Shown piece by piece: positions 35,678 to 44,728 of a stretch of DNA of 58,297 nt. How positions within the stretch are numbered: position 1 is the stretch's first letter; every line of letters begins with the position of its first letter. Made by a program: the position numbers and the translations under genes. A model generated the notes under the pieces. That model was not told the origin of the DNA, did not search any database, and was given only the letters and a program-made list of their open reading frames with translations. This DNA is from Rhodoferax sp. (GTDB lineage Bacteria; Pseudomonadota; Gammaproteobacteria; Burkholderiales; Burkholderiaceae_C), in NCBI GenBank assembly GCA_025351745.1, contig JANXVI010000128.1, positions 1 to 58,297 on the forward strand, in the 5' to 3' direction.

Positions 35678-36660
35678 AAAACTACGACACCACTGCAAAC
35701 TATCCGCGCGACCTGGTCGGTTATGGCAAAGACGTGCCGCATGCGCAATGGCCCAATGGCGCACGCATCGCTGTTCAATTCGTTCTGAACTACGAAGAAG
35801 GCGGCGAGAACAGCGTGCTGCACGGCGACGCGGGATCGGAGCAATTTCTGTCCGAGATGTTCAACCCGGCCAGCTACCCCGAACGCCATATCAGCATGGA
35901 GGGTATCTACGAATATGGCTCGCGGGCGGGGGTGTGGCGCATCTTGCGTGAGTTCGAAAAACGGGGACTACCGCTGACCGTGTTTGGCGTCGGCATGGCA
36001 CTGCAGCGCCACCCTGAGCTGACCGCCGCCTTTGTCGAACTGGGCCACGAGATCGCCTGCCACGGCTGGCGTTGGATCCACTACCAAAACGTTGATGAAG
36101 CCACCGAGCGAGAGCACATGCAATTGGGCATGGCGGCGATAGAAGCGCTGACGGGCCAGCGTCCAGACAGTCCGAACGCCGTGCATGGCGTTGGCTGGTA
36201 CACCGGCCGCGACAGCCCGCGCACCCGTCGCCTGGTGGCAGACTACGGCGGCTTCGCATACGACAGCGACTACTACGGCGAAGACCTGCCGTTCTGGATG
36301 CAGGTGCAAAAGACCGACGGCAGCGTTGTGCCACAACTGATCGTGCCCTACACACTGGACTGCAACGACATGCGCTTTGCATTGCCGCAAGGCTATTCGC
36401 ATGCCGACCCGTTCTTCCAGTACCTGAAGGATACGTTTGATGTGCTGTATGCCGAGGGTGATCCGGATACGTCCAACGGCGGCCTGAACCGACCCAAGAT
36501 GATGAGCATCGGCATGCACTGCCGCCTGCTGGGACGGCCTGGGCGCATCACGGCACTGCAGCGTTTTTTGGACCACATTGGCCATTTCAACGACGTCTGG
36601 GTCTGCCGCCGAGTGGACATTGCGCGGCACTGGAAAGCCGTCCATCCCTTTCAGGCCTGA
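35674..36660 (+). CDS. puuE: Allantoinase, polysaccharide-deacetylase type
   Basis: Cofactor-free allantoinase that opens allantoin to allantoate, 328 residues. The family start YPRDLVGYG, the VQFVLNYEEGGENSVLHGD segment, HEIACHGWRW with the NodB-type metal or catalytic histidines, and GMHCRLLGRPGRI are all present and match PuuE rather than the metal-dependent AllB. Coupled to the GntR gene upstream, and followed after 27 bases by uraD-allC. Confidence 0.94.
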   Translation: MKNYDTTANYPRDLVGYGKDVPHAQWPNGARIAVQFVLNYEEGGENSVLHGDAGSEQFLSEMFNPASYPERHISMEGIYEYGSRAGVWRILREFEKRGLPLTVFGVGMALQRHPELTAAFVELGHEIACHGWRWIHYQNVDEATEREHMQLGMAAIEALTGQRPDSPNAVHGVGWYTGRDSPRTRRLVADYGGFAYDSDYYGEDLPFWMQVQKTDGSVVPQLIVPYTLDCNDMRFALPQGYSHADPFFQYLKDTFDVLYAEGDPDTSNGGLNRPKMMSIGMHCRLLGRPGRITALQRFLDHIGHFNDVWVCRRVDIARHWKAVHPFQA

Positions 36661-36687
36661 GGCCGCCACACCCAACACAAACGATCC

Positions 36688-38499
36688 ATGGCACTCACAC
36701 TCACCCAACTAAACGCAGCCTCGCTGCAAGACGCCACGCAATGGCTGGCCGGCCTGTACGAACACTCGCCGTGGATTCCCCAAGCCGCATTGGCCAAACG
36801 CCCCTTCACCAGCCTGGCGCAGCTCAAGTCCGCGATGGTCGGTGTACTGAATGCGGCGGGTATCGAGCCGCAGCGGGTCCTGATACGCGCCCACCCGGAA
36901 CTGGCCGGCAAGGCGATGGTCGACAAAAGCCTGACCGCAGAGTCCAGCAGCGAGCAAAGCAAGGCGGGTCTAACCCACTGCACGCCGCATGAGTTTGAAA
37001 CCATCCAACAACTCAACCGCGACTACAACGCGCGTTTTGGCTTCCCGTTCATCCTGGCGGTCCGCGGGCCGCGTGGCACGGGCTTGAGCAAAGCCGAAAT
37101 CATCGCCACCTTCGAGCGCCGAGTCCAAAGCCACCCGGACTTTGAACGCCAGGAGTGCCTGCGCAACATCCACCGTATTGCCGAGATCCGCCTCAACGAC
37201 CTGTTTGGCACCTCGCCCGAGCTGGGCAATGTGGTATGGGATTGGCAAGAGGCGCTGGCCCAGCACACCGACCCCGGTTATGCCGAGCTGGGCCAACTCA
37301 CGGTGACCTATTTGACCGACGCCCACCGTGCGTGTGCGCAGCGTATCAGCATGGACATGCGCCAGGCGGGCTGCGACACGGTGCACATTGACGCCGTGGG
37401 CAATGTGGTTGGTTGTTACAAAAAAGATAGCAACTTACGTATATCCGACGAGGGCTACAGCCCGATTTTGCATAAGACATTACTGACCGGCAGCCATTAC
37501 GACACGGTGCGCAACGGCGGCAAGTACGACGGCCGACTGGGCATCTACGTGCCGCTGGCCTGCGTGCAGATGCTGGCCCAAGCCGGCAAGCGCCTGCCGT
37601 TTGACATCGAGATCGTCGCCTTCGCCGAAGAAGAAGGCCAGCGCTACAAGGCCACGTTTTTAGGCTCTGGCGCGCTGACCGGCCACTTTAATCCCGACTG
37701 GCTGGACCAGCAGGATGCGGACGGCATCACCATGCGCGACGCGATGCAACACGCCGGCCTGTGCGTGGACGACATCCCCAGCCTGAAGCGCAACGCCGAC
37801 GACTACCAGGGCTTTGTCGAGGTGCACATCGAGCAGGGCCCGGTGTTGAACGAGTTGGACATTCCGCTGGGCATCGTCACCTCCATCAACGCGGGTGTGC
37901 GCTACCAGTGCGAGGTGACCGGCATGGCCAGCCACGCGGGGACCACGCCGATGGACCGCCGGCGCGATGCCGCAGCGGCCGTGGCCGAACTGATGCTGTT
38001 TGTCGAACGGCGCGCGGCGGCCGACGGTGATTCGGTCGGCACGGTGGGCATGCTGCAGGTGCCCAATGGCTCTATCAATGTGGTGCCGGGCCGCTGCCTG
38101 TTTTCGCTGGATCTGCGCGCACCCAACAATGCGCAGCGCGACACGCTGGCGGAGGATGTGCTGGCCGAGCTGGCCGCCATCTGCACCCGCCGCGGCGTGC
38201 ACCAAAGCGTGACCGAAACCATGCGCGCCAGCGCCGCACCCAGCGCGCCCGTATGGCAGAGCCGTTGGGAGCGCGCCGTGCAAGCCTTGGGCGTGCCGCT
38301 GCACCGCATGCCCAGCGGTGCAGGACACGATGCGATGAAACTGCACGAAATCATGCCGCAGGCCATGCTGTTTGTGCGCGGCCTGAACTCCGGCATCAGC
38401 CACAACCCGCTGGAGTCGAGCACCAACGATGACATGCAACTGGCTGTCGACGCCTTTGCCCTCCTGCTGTCCGACCTGGCGCAGTCGTCCGCGGACTGA
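36688..38499 (+). CDS. Bifunctional OHCU decarboxylase / allantoate amidohydrolase fusion
   Basis: A 603-residue fusion of two ureide enzymes. Residues 1-170 are UraD: LAGLYEHSPWI, then RAHPELAGKA with the catalytic histidine, and NARFGFPFI. Residues 185-603 are an M20-type allantoate amidohydrolase: TGSHYDTVRNGGKYDGRLG, AFAEEEGQRY, EQGPVLNELD, GMASHAGTTPM and GAGHDAM. The order (decarboxylase then amidohydrolase) links the steps on either side of allantoinase. Residues 243-259 (KKDSNLRISDEGYSP) are encoded by a dispersed repeat and lengthen a loop just before the metal-binding TGSHYD. Upstream and downstream neighbours are pathway genes. Confidence 0.93.
   Translation: MALTLTQLNAASLQDATQWLAGLYEHSPWIPQAALAKRPFTSLAQLKSAMVGVLNAAGIEPQRVLIRAHPELAGKAMVDKSLTAESSSEQSKAGLTHCTPHEFETIQQLNRDYNARFGFPFILAVRGPRGTGLSKAEIIATFERRVQSHPDFERQECLRNIHRIAEIRLNDLFGTSPELGNVVWDWQEALAQHTDPGYAELGQLTVTYLTDAHRACAQRISMDMRQAGCDTVHIDAVGNVVGCYKKDSNLRISDEGYSPILHKTLLTGSHYDTVRNGGKYDGRLGIYVPLACVQMLAQAGKRLPFDIEIVAFAEEEGQRYKATFLGSGALTGHFNPDWLDQQDADGITMRDAMQHAGLCVDDIPSLKRNADDYQGFVEVHIEQGPVLNELDIPLGIVTSINAGVRYQCEVTGMASHAGTTPMDRRRDAAAAVAELMLFVERRAAADGDSVGTVGMLQVPNGSINVVPGRCLFSLDLRAPNNAQRDTLAEDVLAELAAICTRRGVHQSVTETMRASAAPSAPVWQSRWERAVQALGVPLHRMPSGAGHDAMKLHEIMPQAMLFVRGLNSGISHNPLESSTNDDMQLAVDAFALLLSDLAQSSAD
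37416..37463 (+). repeat. Dispersed repeat inside the uraD-allC fusion gene
   Basis: AAAAAAGATAGCAACTTACG then TATATCCGACGAGGGCTACAG, the same repeat family with a changed centre. The frame is kept open across it. Confidence 0.65.
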
Positions 38500-38543
38500 T
38501 AAGCGCGCCAGCCCTGCACCTTTTCCACAAAGAGACTTGACCG

Positions 38544-39782
38544 ATGACGACCACCACCCAAGCCACCTACGAACAACTCGACGCCTGGGTAGACACCCAC
38601 TTTGACGAACAGGTCCGATTTCTGCAAGAGCTGATACGCGTACCCACCGACACGCCACCTGGCAACAATGCACCCCATGCCGAGCGCACCGCCGAGCTGC
38701 TGCACGGCTTTGGCTTCGAAGCCGAGAAGCACGCCGTGCCCGAGGCCGAGGTGCGCGCCGCCGGGCTGGAAGCCATCACCAACCTAGTGGTGCGGCGCAA
38801 ATATGGCGCGGGGACCACCGTGCTGCTGAACGCCCATGGCGATGTGGTGCCGCCCGGTGAAGGCTGGATCAAGGACCCGTATGGCGGTGAAATAGAAGAC
38901 GGCAAGATCTACGGCCGCGCGGCAGCCGTCAGCAAATGCGATTTCTCGACCTACACCTTTGCGGTGCGCGCACTGGAAGCCGTGGCCAAGCCTACACAGG
39001 GAAGCGTCGAGCTGCTGTTCACCTATGACGAAGAGTTTGGCGGCGAGGTAGGCCCGGCCTGGCTGCTGGCGCACAACATCATCAAGCCCGACCTCATGGT
39101 GGCCGCAGGCTTCAGCTACCAGGTCATCACCGCACACAACGGCTGCCTGCAGATGGAAGTAACCGTGCACGGCCAGATGGCCCACGCCGCCATTCCTGCC
39201 TCTGGCGTGGACGCGCTGCAAGCCGCCAACCGCATCCTGACGGCGCTGTACGCACAAAACACGCTGTACCAAGCTATCACGTCCCAGGTCGAGGGCATCA
39301 ACCACCCCTACCTGAACATTGGCACGATTGAAGGAGGTACCAACACCAATGTCGTGCCCGGGCGCGTCAGCTTCAAGCTGGACCGACGCATGATCCCCGA
39401 GGAGAACCCGGCCGAGGTGGAAGCTACGCTGCGCCAGCTGATTACCGACACGGCGGCCACGCTGCCCGGCATCACCGTGGACATCAAACGCATCCTGTTG
39501 GCACGGGCCTTGCAACCCTTGCCCGGGAACCGTCCGCTGGTGGACGCGATACAGAAACATGGAGAGCAGGTGTTCGGAGAACCCATTCCCGCCCTTGGCA
39601 CGCCGCTGTACACCGACGTGCGCCTGTTCTGCGAAGCGGGCATTCCCGGTGTGATCTACGGCGCTGGGCCTCGCACGGTGCTGGAGTCGCACGCCAAGCG
39701 CGCCGATGAGCGGCTGGAATTGGAAGACCTGCGCCGCGCGACCAAGGTGATAGCGCGAACGCTTTGCGACTTGCTTACGTGA
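38544..39782 (+). CDS. M20-family amidohydrolase/peptidase (ArgE/DapE type)
   Basis: A 412-residue zinc hydrolase. Metal site 1 is NAHGDVVPPGEGW, the catalytic pair is TYDEEFGG and the dimerisation domain follows. The usual GRGxxDxKG loop reads YGRAAAVSKCDF, so the bridging Asp is not at its standard position and the Asp three residues later may substitute; I believe a subgroup of the family shares this. Placed between allantoate hydrolysis and the purine permease it may act on a ureido or carbamoyl compound, but this is inference. Confidence 0.85.
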   Translation: MTTTTQATYEQLDAWVDTHFDEQVRFLQELIRVPTDTPPGNNAPHAERTAELLHGFGFEAEKHAVPEAEVRAAGLEAITNLVVRRKYGAGTTVLLNAHGDVVPPGEGWIKDPYGGEIEDGKIYGRAAAVSKCDFSTYTFAVRALEAVAKPTQGSVELLFTYDEEFGGEVGPAWLLAHNIIKPDLMVAAGFSYQVITAHNGCLQMEVTVHGQMAHAAIPASGVDALQAANRILTALYAQNTLYQAITSQVEGINHPYLNIGTIEGGTNTNVVPGRVSFKLDRRMIPEENPAEVEATLRQLITDTAATLPGITVDIKRILLARALQPLPGNRPLVDAIQKHGEQVFGEPIPALGTPLYTDVRLFCEAGIPGVIYGAGPRTVLESHAKRADERLELEDLRRATKVIARTLCDLLT

Positions 39783-39787
39783 AACAT

Positions 39788-39836
39788 TGCGGGACAGACC
39801 GCAGCCGCACAGCGGCAAGCACTGTCCTCAACACTT
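39788..39836. repeat. GGGACAG-loop-CTGTCC repeat, copy 2
   Basis: GCGGGACAGACCGCAGCCGC, then GCACTGTCCTCAACACTTT. Same flanks as the copy at 31371 with a different inner sequence. Lies just before the ribosome site of the permease gene. Confidence 0.55.
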
Positions 39837-39848
39837 TAGGACTGACTG

Positions 39849-41324
39849 ATGACCACTTCTGCTGTGCACCCGGTTGACGAACGCTTACCCACTGGCAAAC
39901 TCGCCGCGCTAGGTCTACAGCATGTGCTGGTCATGTACGCTGGTGCCATTGCCGTGCCACTGATCGTGGGTCGCGCCCTCAAGCTCAGTCCGGAGCAGGT
40001 GGCCATGTTGATCTCGGCCGGCCTGGTCACGCTGATCCAGTCGCTGGGCGCTACGCAGTGGTTTGGCATCAAACTTCCGGTCATGATGGGCGTCACCTTT
40101 GCATCCGTCGCACCCATGGTCGCCATGGCCAACACAACACCGGGCGCAGCCGGAGCGCAGCTGATCTTTGGCTCCATCATCGGCGCTGGCATCGTCGCCA
40201 TGCTGATCGCGCCGGTGGTCAGCCGCATGCTGCGCTTTTTCCCGCCAGTGGTCACCGGCACCATCATTGCAGTGATCGGTGTGAGCCTGATGCGCATTGG
40301 TATCAACTGGATTTTCGGCAACCCGTTTGGTCCGACCGCGCCCAGCATGGTGAACCCCGAACATGCCAAGTGGCTTGCTGATATGGCGGCCGCCGCCAGC
40401 GCTGCAGGATCCACATTACCTCCGCTACCAAAAGGTTTGGCCCTTGCCGGCACCGTGCCCAACCCCCTGTATGCCAACCTGAGCGGCGTGGGCATCGCCG
40501 CCCTGGTGCTGGCGTCCATCCTGTTGATCGCACGGTTTGCCAAAGGCTTTCTGTCCAATATCTCGGTGCTGCTGGGCATCGTGATCGGTGGTGTGGTTGC
40601 CACGGCTACGGGGCTGATGAATTTCGACAAGGTCGCCAAGGCCGACTGGTTTGGCATCGTGCTGCCGCTGCAGTTCGGCATGCCGGTGTTCGACCCAGTG
40701 TTGATACTCACGACGTCGCTTGTCATGGTAGTCGTCATGATCGAATCCACCGGCATGTTCGTGGCGCTGGGTGACATGACGGGCAAGACTATTTCCCAAC
40801 CCGACCTGGCCCGCGGCCTGCGCACCGATGGCCTGGGCACATTCATTGGCGGCCTGTTCAACACCTTCCCGTACACCAGCTTTTCGCAAAACGTGGGCCT
40901 GGTCGCGCTGACCGGCGTGCGCAGCCGTTTTGTCTGCGTGGCAGGCGGTGTCATCCTGATCGTGCTGGGTCTGGTTCCCAAAATGGCTGCGCTGGTCGAG
41001 TCGCTGCCCACGGTGGTTTTGGGGGGTGCCGGACTGGTGATGTTTGGCATGGTGGCCGCCACCGGCATCCGCATTCTGGCAGGCGTGGATTTCAAGACCA
41101 ACCGCTTCAATGCACTGGTGGTCGCCATCTCGCTGGGCGTTGGCATGGTGCCGCTGATCGCCCCGAATTTCAAACAATGGATGCCGCACGACATCCATCC
41201 GCTGATCGAATCGGGCATCTTGCTGGCGTCTATCAGTGCCGTACTGCTCAATCTGTTTTTCAACGGCGCGCGCGGTGATTCCAGTGGGGCAATTGCAGCG
41301 GCCAAGCAGGCTGACGCGCACTGA
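39849..41324 (+). CDS. Uric acid/xanthine permease (NCS2 family)
   Basis: Inner-membrane purine:cation symporter of 491 residues with 13-14 hydrophobic segments. Family motifs: LQHVLVMYAGAIAVPL (helix 1 QH motif), ESTGMFVALGD (helix 8), and the signature NTFPYTSFSQNVGLVALTGVRS. The NCS2 subgroup with a Gln at the signature start carries xanthine and/or urate, matching the surrounding catabolic genes. ureD begins 6 bases downstream. Confidence 0.93.
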   Translation: MTTSAVHPVDERLPTGKLAALGLQHVLVMYAGAIAVPLIVGRALKLSPEQVAMLISAGLVTLIQSLGATQWFGIKLPVMMGVTFASVAPMVAMANTTPGAAGAQLIFGSIIGAGIVAMLIAPVVSRMLRFFPPVVTGTIIAVIGVSLMRIGINWIFGNPFGPTAPSMVNPEHAKWLADMAAAASAAGSTLPPLPKGLALAGTVPNPLYANLSGVGIAALVLASILLIARFAKGFLSNISVLLGIVIGGVVATATGLMNFDKVAKADWFGIVLPLQFGMPVFDPVLILTTSLVMVVVMIESTGMFVALGDMTGKTISQPDLARGLRTDGLGTFIGGLFNTFPYTSFSQNVGLVALTGVRSRFVCVAGGVILIVLGLVPKMAALVESLPTVVLGGAGLVMFGMVAATGIRILAGVDFKTNRFNALVVAISLGVGMVPLIAPNFKQWMPHDIHPLIESGILLASISAVLLNLFFNGARGDSSGAIAAAKQADAH

Positions 41325-41330
41325 CCGCCC

Positions 41331-42161
41331 ATGCCATGGCACGCCCAGCTCAAGCTGGACTACACCCTTGAAGCCGGCCGCACCGTGGCGCGCCACAGCC
41401 ACAGCGGCCCGCTGCGCATCCTGCAAAGCCTATACCCCGAGGGTGACAGCATCTGCCACAACGTGCTGGTGCACCCGCCCGGCGGCCTGGTGGGCGGTGA
41501 CACGCTGGATATTCACGTGCACGCCCACAGCGGTAGCCATGCGCTGATCACCACACCGGGCGCCAGCCGCTTTTACCGGTCCGACGGCCAGAGCGCACTG
41601 CAGCAAACCCATTTGCGGGTAGAGGCAGACGCCCGCCTGGAATGGATGCCGCTGGAGGCCATTTGTTACAGCGCCTGCTTGGCCGAAAACCGACTGACGA
41701 TGGAACTGGCATCAGGCGCCGAGCTGATGGGCTGGGATGTCACCGCACTGGGTTTGCCACACGCCGAACTGCCATTTATTCGAGGGAGTTTTCGCCAACA
41801 CATTGAAGTACCCGGTGTCTGGCTGGAGCGCGCAACGATTGACGCCAGCGACTCCCGTCTGCTGGATAGCCCCGTTGGTATGGCCAGCCAACGGTGCCTG
41901 GCGTCCATTTTCTTCGTCACCGGCCAATCCATGACCCGTTCTAGACGCGAACTGGCTCTGGAAAGCGTGCGCACTGTGATCGCACAGCATCCTTTGGCCA
42001 GCACGGCGGGTGCCACCAGCCCGCACCCGCAGGTGCTAGTGGTGCGCATGCTGGCACCGGTCGTTGAGCCCGCCATGGGTCTGTTGCGGGCATTGCGCAA
42101 CACTTGGCGGCAGGAGCTATGGGGAAAATCGCCCTCCAGCCCTCGCATTTGGGCCACGTAG
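41331..42161 (+). CDS. ureD: Urease accessory protein UreD
   Basis: Scaffold protein for nickel insertion into urease, 276 residues. Conserved UreD features are LYPEGDSICHNVLVHPPGGLVGGD near the N-terminus, ALITTPGASRFYRS, GWDVTALGLPH, and the C-terminal PRIWAT. It is complete, but no ureABC or other accessory genes follow: the next gene on this strand is a receiver-TPR protein. The structural urease genes are therefore elsewhere. It lies at the end of the purine operon and would let urea from allantoate be used. Confidence 0.93.
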   Translation: MPWHAQLKLDYTLEAGRTVARHSHSGPLRILQSLYPEGDSICHNVLVHPPGGLVGGDTLDIHVHAHSGSHALITTPGASRFYRSDGQSALQQTHLRVEADARLEWMPLEAICYSACLAENRLTMELASGAELMGWDVTALGLPHAELPFIRGSFRQHIEVPGVWLERATIDASDSRLLDSPVGMASQRCLASIFFVTGQSMTRSRRELALESVRTVIAQHPLASTAGATSPHPQVLVVRMLAPVVEPAMGLLRALRNTWRQELWGKSPSSPRIWAT

Positions 42162-42245
42162 TGCTATCATTTTTATAACAAAGCCACGGGGTAAATTCTG
42201 CACCGGTGCGGTTGACAATGTTTTGGAGCACACTGTGCCAATCTA

Positions 42246-43946
42246 ATGGCCATTCTGGAAAACGACTTTTCCGCATGCTCCGCCCTCGTGGTGGACGGCA
42301 ATCCAACGTCCCGCTCCATATTGGTTTCGCAGCTGCGGGACTTTGGCGTGGGCACTGTCGTACAAGCTGCGCGGGCCGTCGATGCGCGGCGCCAACTCGA
42401 ATTCCGCGCCTTTGATTTTGTGCTGTGCGAGTTGCATTTCGCCAACGAAGCCAGTTCCGGCCAGGACTTGCTGGATGACCTGCGGCGCAACCAACTGCTG
42501 CCCTTCTCCACCATCTTCATCATGATCACCGGAGAGGCGACCTACGCCAAGGTGGCCGAGGCGGCGGAGTCCGCGCTGGACGGCTACCTGCTCAAGCCCC
42601 ACAAGGCGGCGCACCTGGGCGACCGCTTGCGCGCGGCCCGCGTGCGCAAGCTCTCCTTGCAAGGTATTTTTACCGCTATTGAAAAGGAAGCATTTGAAGA
42701 GGCGGCGGGCCTGTGCATGGAGCGCTTTGAGTCCAAGGGAAAGTTCTGGCTGTATGCGGCCCGGGTCGGCGCCGAACTGCTGCTGCGGGTGGGTCGGCCG
42801 GCCGACGCGCAACAGCTGTACAAGGCAGTGGTAGCGGCCAAAACGCTGCCCTGGGCCAAGCTGGGGGTAGCGCGCGCGCAACTGGACGCGGGTCAAGTCA
42901 CCCAGGCTACCAGCACGCTGGAAAACCTGATTAGCGCCGACCCGAACTACGGAGACGCTTATGACGTCATGGGCCGCGCCCAGTTCGAACTGGGAAAATT
43001 CGACAAGGCGCTGGAGACCTACAAGATGGCCGCCACGTTGACGCCAACCTCGATCACCCGTCTGCAAAACCTGGCAATGATGACGTACTACTCGGGCGAC
43101 CATGTGGAGGCCGAGAAGCTGCTGGACCGCACCGCGCGCATGGGCCTGGAATCCAAAATGTTTGACTGCCAGAGCCTGGTGCTGCTGGCCTTCGCACGGC
43201 TTGAAAATGGTGACCGCAAGGGTCTGCAGCGCTGCCACGACGACTTCAATCGCCTGATTGAGCGGAACCCGGATAACGCCAGAGTCAAACGTCTGGCCGA
43301 CATTGTGATTGCGCTCAATTTGATTCAACAACACCAGCTCGCACAGTCGGTAGAAGCCGTGCGCGGCCTGGCCAAGACCATCAGCAGCAGCGATTTCGAT
43401 TTTGAATCCGCCAGCAACGTGCTGGCGTTGATATCACAGTTGGCGAACAAGGCGATACAACTTGACGAGGTGGCGTCTATGGTCGACACGATCGGCCTGC
43501 GCTTCTGCAGCAACCGCTCGCAAACCGAATTGTTGGCGGCCTGTGCCGTGGCGCACCCACCGTTTGCCGATCGTATGCGGGCTTGCCAGACCAAGGTGCT
43601 GGAAATGGCCGAAACCGCAATGTCCTTGAGCATGTCGGGTAACCCGACCGCCGCCGTCAAGAATCTGATCCTTCACGGCCGCGAGACGCTCAACGCCCGT
43701 CTGATTGACAACGCCCACCAAGTGCTTTTGAAACATGGCAGCAAAATATCGGAGGCGGCCGAGTTGTCGGCCAACTTGCAGGAGCTTCGTGCCAAGTACG
43801 GGCTACACCATGTCAAAGCCTCGCTCGGTGAACAGAAACGCCAAGCGGGTGGATTGGTTTTGAGAACGGGCGCTGCGGGGCCCAACAAGGGATCGGAGAA
43901 AGGCGTCGAAAAATCCGCAGCAACCCCGATCAACCAGGCCCGTTAG
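42246..43946 (+). CDS. Receiver-domain protein with TPR array
   Basis: A 566-residue cytoplasmic protein. Residues 10-125 are a CheY-like receiver with the acidic-pocket Asp17, Thr95 and Lys117, but the phospho-acceptor position is Glu62 (FVLCELHF) instead of Asp. Residues 140-350 contain tetratricopeptide repeats (AGQVTQATSTLENLISADPNYGDAYDVMGRAQFELGKFDKALETY). The C-terminal part is helical and ends in a charged tail. Glu at the acceptor site may mimic phosphorylation or mark a phosphorylation-independent switch. There is no output DNA-binding domain and no adjacent kinase. It overlaps the convergent urtE by 4 bases. Confidence 0.82.
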   Translation: MAILENDFSACSALVVDGNPTSRSILVSQLRDFGVGTVVQAARAVDARRQLEFRAFDFVLCELHFANEASSGQDLLDDLRRNQLLPFSTIFIMITGEATYAKVAEAAESALDGYLLKPHKAAHLGDRLRAARVRKLSLQGIFTAIEKEAFEEAAGLCMERFESKGKFWLYAARVGAELLLRVGRPADAQQLYKAVVAAKTLPWAKLGVARAQLDAGQVTQATSTLENLISADPNYGDAYDVMGRAQFELGKFDKALETYKMAATLTPTSITRLQNLAMMTYYSGDHVEAEKLLDRTARMGLESKMFDCQSLVLLAFARLENGDRKGLQRCHDDFNRLIERNPDNARVKRLADIVIALNLIQQHQLAQSVEAVRGLAKTISSSDFDFESASNVLALISQLANKAIQLDEVASMVDTIGLRFCSNRSQTELLAACAVAHPPFADRMRACQTKVLEMAETAMSLSMSGNPTAAVKNLILHGRETLNARLIDNAHQVLLKHGSKISEAAELSANLQELRAKYGLHHVKASLGEQKRQAGGLVLRTGAAGPNKGSEKGVEKSAATPINQAR

Positions 43947-44635
43947 ATCGCGACCAGTCTGCGCACGCCGTTGGCTTCCATGTCCTTGCCCAGACCACTG
44001 GCGACCACCGCACCGCGCTCCATGACCACATACTGGTCAGCCAATTCTTGCGCAAAGTCGTAGTACTGCTCAACCAACAAGATTGCCATGTCGCCCCGGT
44101 CCGCCAGCATGCGGATCACGCGGCCAATGTCCTTGATGATGCTGGGCTGAATGCCTTCGGTAGGTTCATCCAGAATCAACACATGCGGCTTGGCGGCCAG
44201 TGCGCGGGCAATCGCCAGTTGCTGTTGTTGCCCGCCCGACAGATCGCCACCACGACGACCCAGCATTTGCTTCAGCACAGGAAAGAGTCCATACAGTTCG
44301 GGCGGTATCGGCGTGCTGGCACTTTTGTAGGCCAAGCCCATTTGCAGGTTTTCTTCCACGGTCAGGCGGCCGAAGATTTCGCGGCCCTGGGGCACAAAAC
44401 CGATGCCAGCGCGCGCGCGTTCGTAGGGTGTGAACTTCTGGATGGGCCTGCCGTCGAGTTCGATGGAACCGGTCTTGATGGGGACCAGGCCCATCAGCGA
44501 TTTGAGCAAGGTGGTTTTGCCGACACCGTTGCGGCCTAGGATGACGGTTACTTTTCCGATAGGGGCTTGTAGGCTGACGTCGCGCAGGATGTGGGAGCCA
44601 CCGTAGTATTGGTTGATGTTTTTGACGTTTAGCAT
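43943..44635 (-). CDS. urtE: Urea ABC transporter ATPase UrtE
   Basis: A 230-residue LivF-type ATPase of the urea importer. Walker A is LGRNGVGKTTLLKS, the signature is LSGGQQQQLAIARAL, Walker B is VLILDEPTEGIQP, and LNVKNINQYYGGSHILRDV is the usual UrtE start. It is separated from urtD by a 624-base repeat island, whereas in most species the two genes are adjacent, so its expression may depend on read-through or a local promoter. The ribosome site is weak. Confidence 0.94.
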   Translation of the reverse strand: MLNVKNINQYYGGSHILRDVSLQAPIGKVTVILGRNGVGKTTLLKSLMGLVPIKTGSIELDGRPIQKFTPYERARAGIGFVPQGREIFGRLTVEENLQMGLAYKSASTPIPPELYGLFPVLKQMLGRRGGDLSGGQQQQLAIARALAAKPHVLILDEPTEGIQPSIIKDIGRVIRMLADRGDMAILLVEQYYDFAQELADQYVVMERGAVVASGLGKDMEANGVRRLVAI

Positions 44636-44658
44636 GTGATTGCGCTCGCCTGGCAGGT

Positions 44659-44728
44659 GCCGGGGGTTGCCCGGCGGCAACTCACTTTCTTTTGGCTCGC
44701 CAAAAGAAAGTAAGCAAAGAAAAGGCGA
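44659..44728 (+). repeat. 70-bp terminal inverted repeat, left arm of repeat island
   Basis: Starts GCCGGGGGTTGCCCGGCGGC and ends AAAGAAAAGGCGA. Matches the reverse complement of 45132-45201 at about 68 of 70 positions. It contains its own hairpin ACTTTCTTTTGG-CTCG-CCAAAAGAAAGT (44684-44711), which could terminate or stabilise transcripts. Confidence 0.85.

Noticed and set aside
39836-41353. 505-residue open frame on the minus strand
   Set aside because: It is antisense to the NCS2 permease, which has full family motifs. The product is Pro/Thr/Ser-rich with no domain.
42163-42190. AT-rich segment after ureD resembling the left half of the dispersed repeat
   Set aside because: Only the GTGCTATCATTTTTATAAC-like arm is present and the CCACGAGGGCTA arm is missing, so the match is too short to call.
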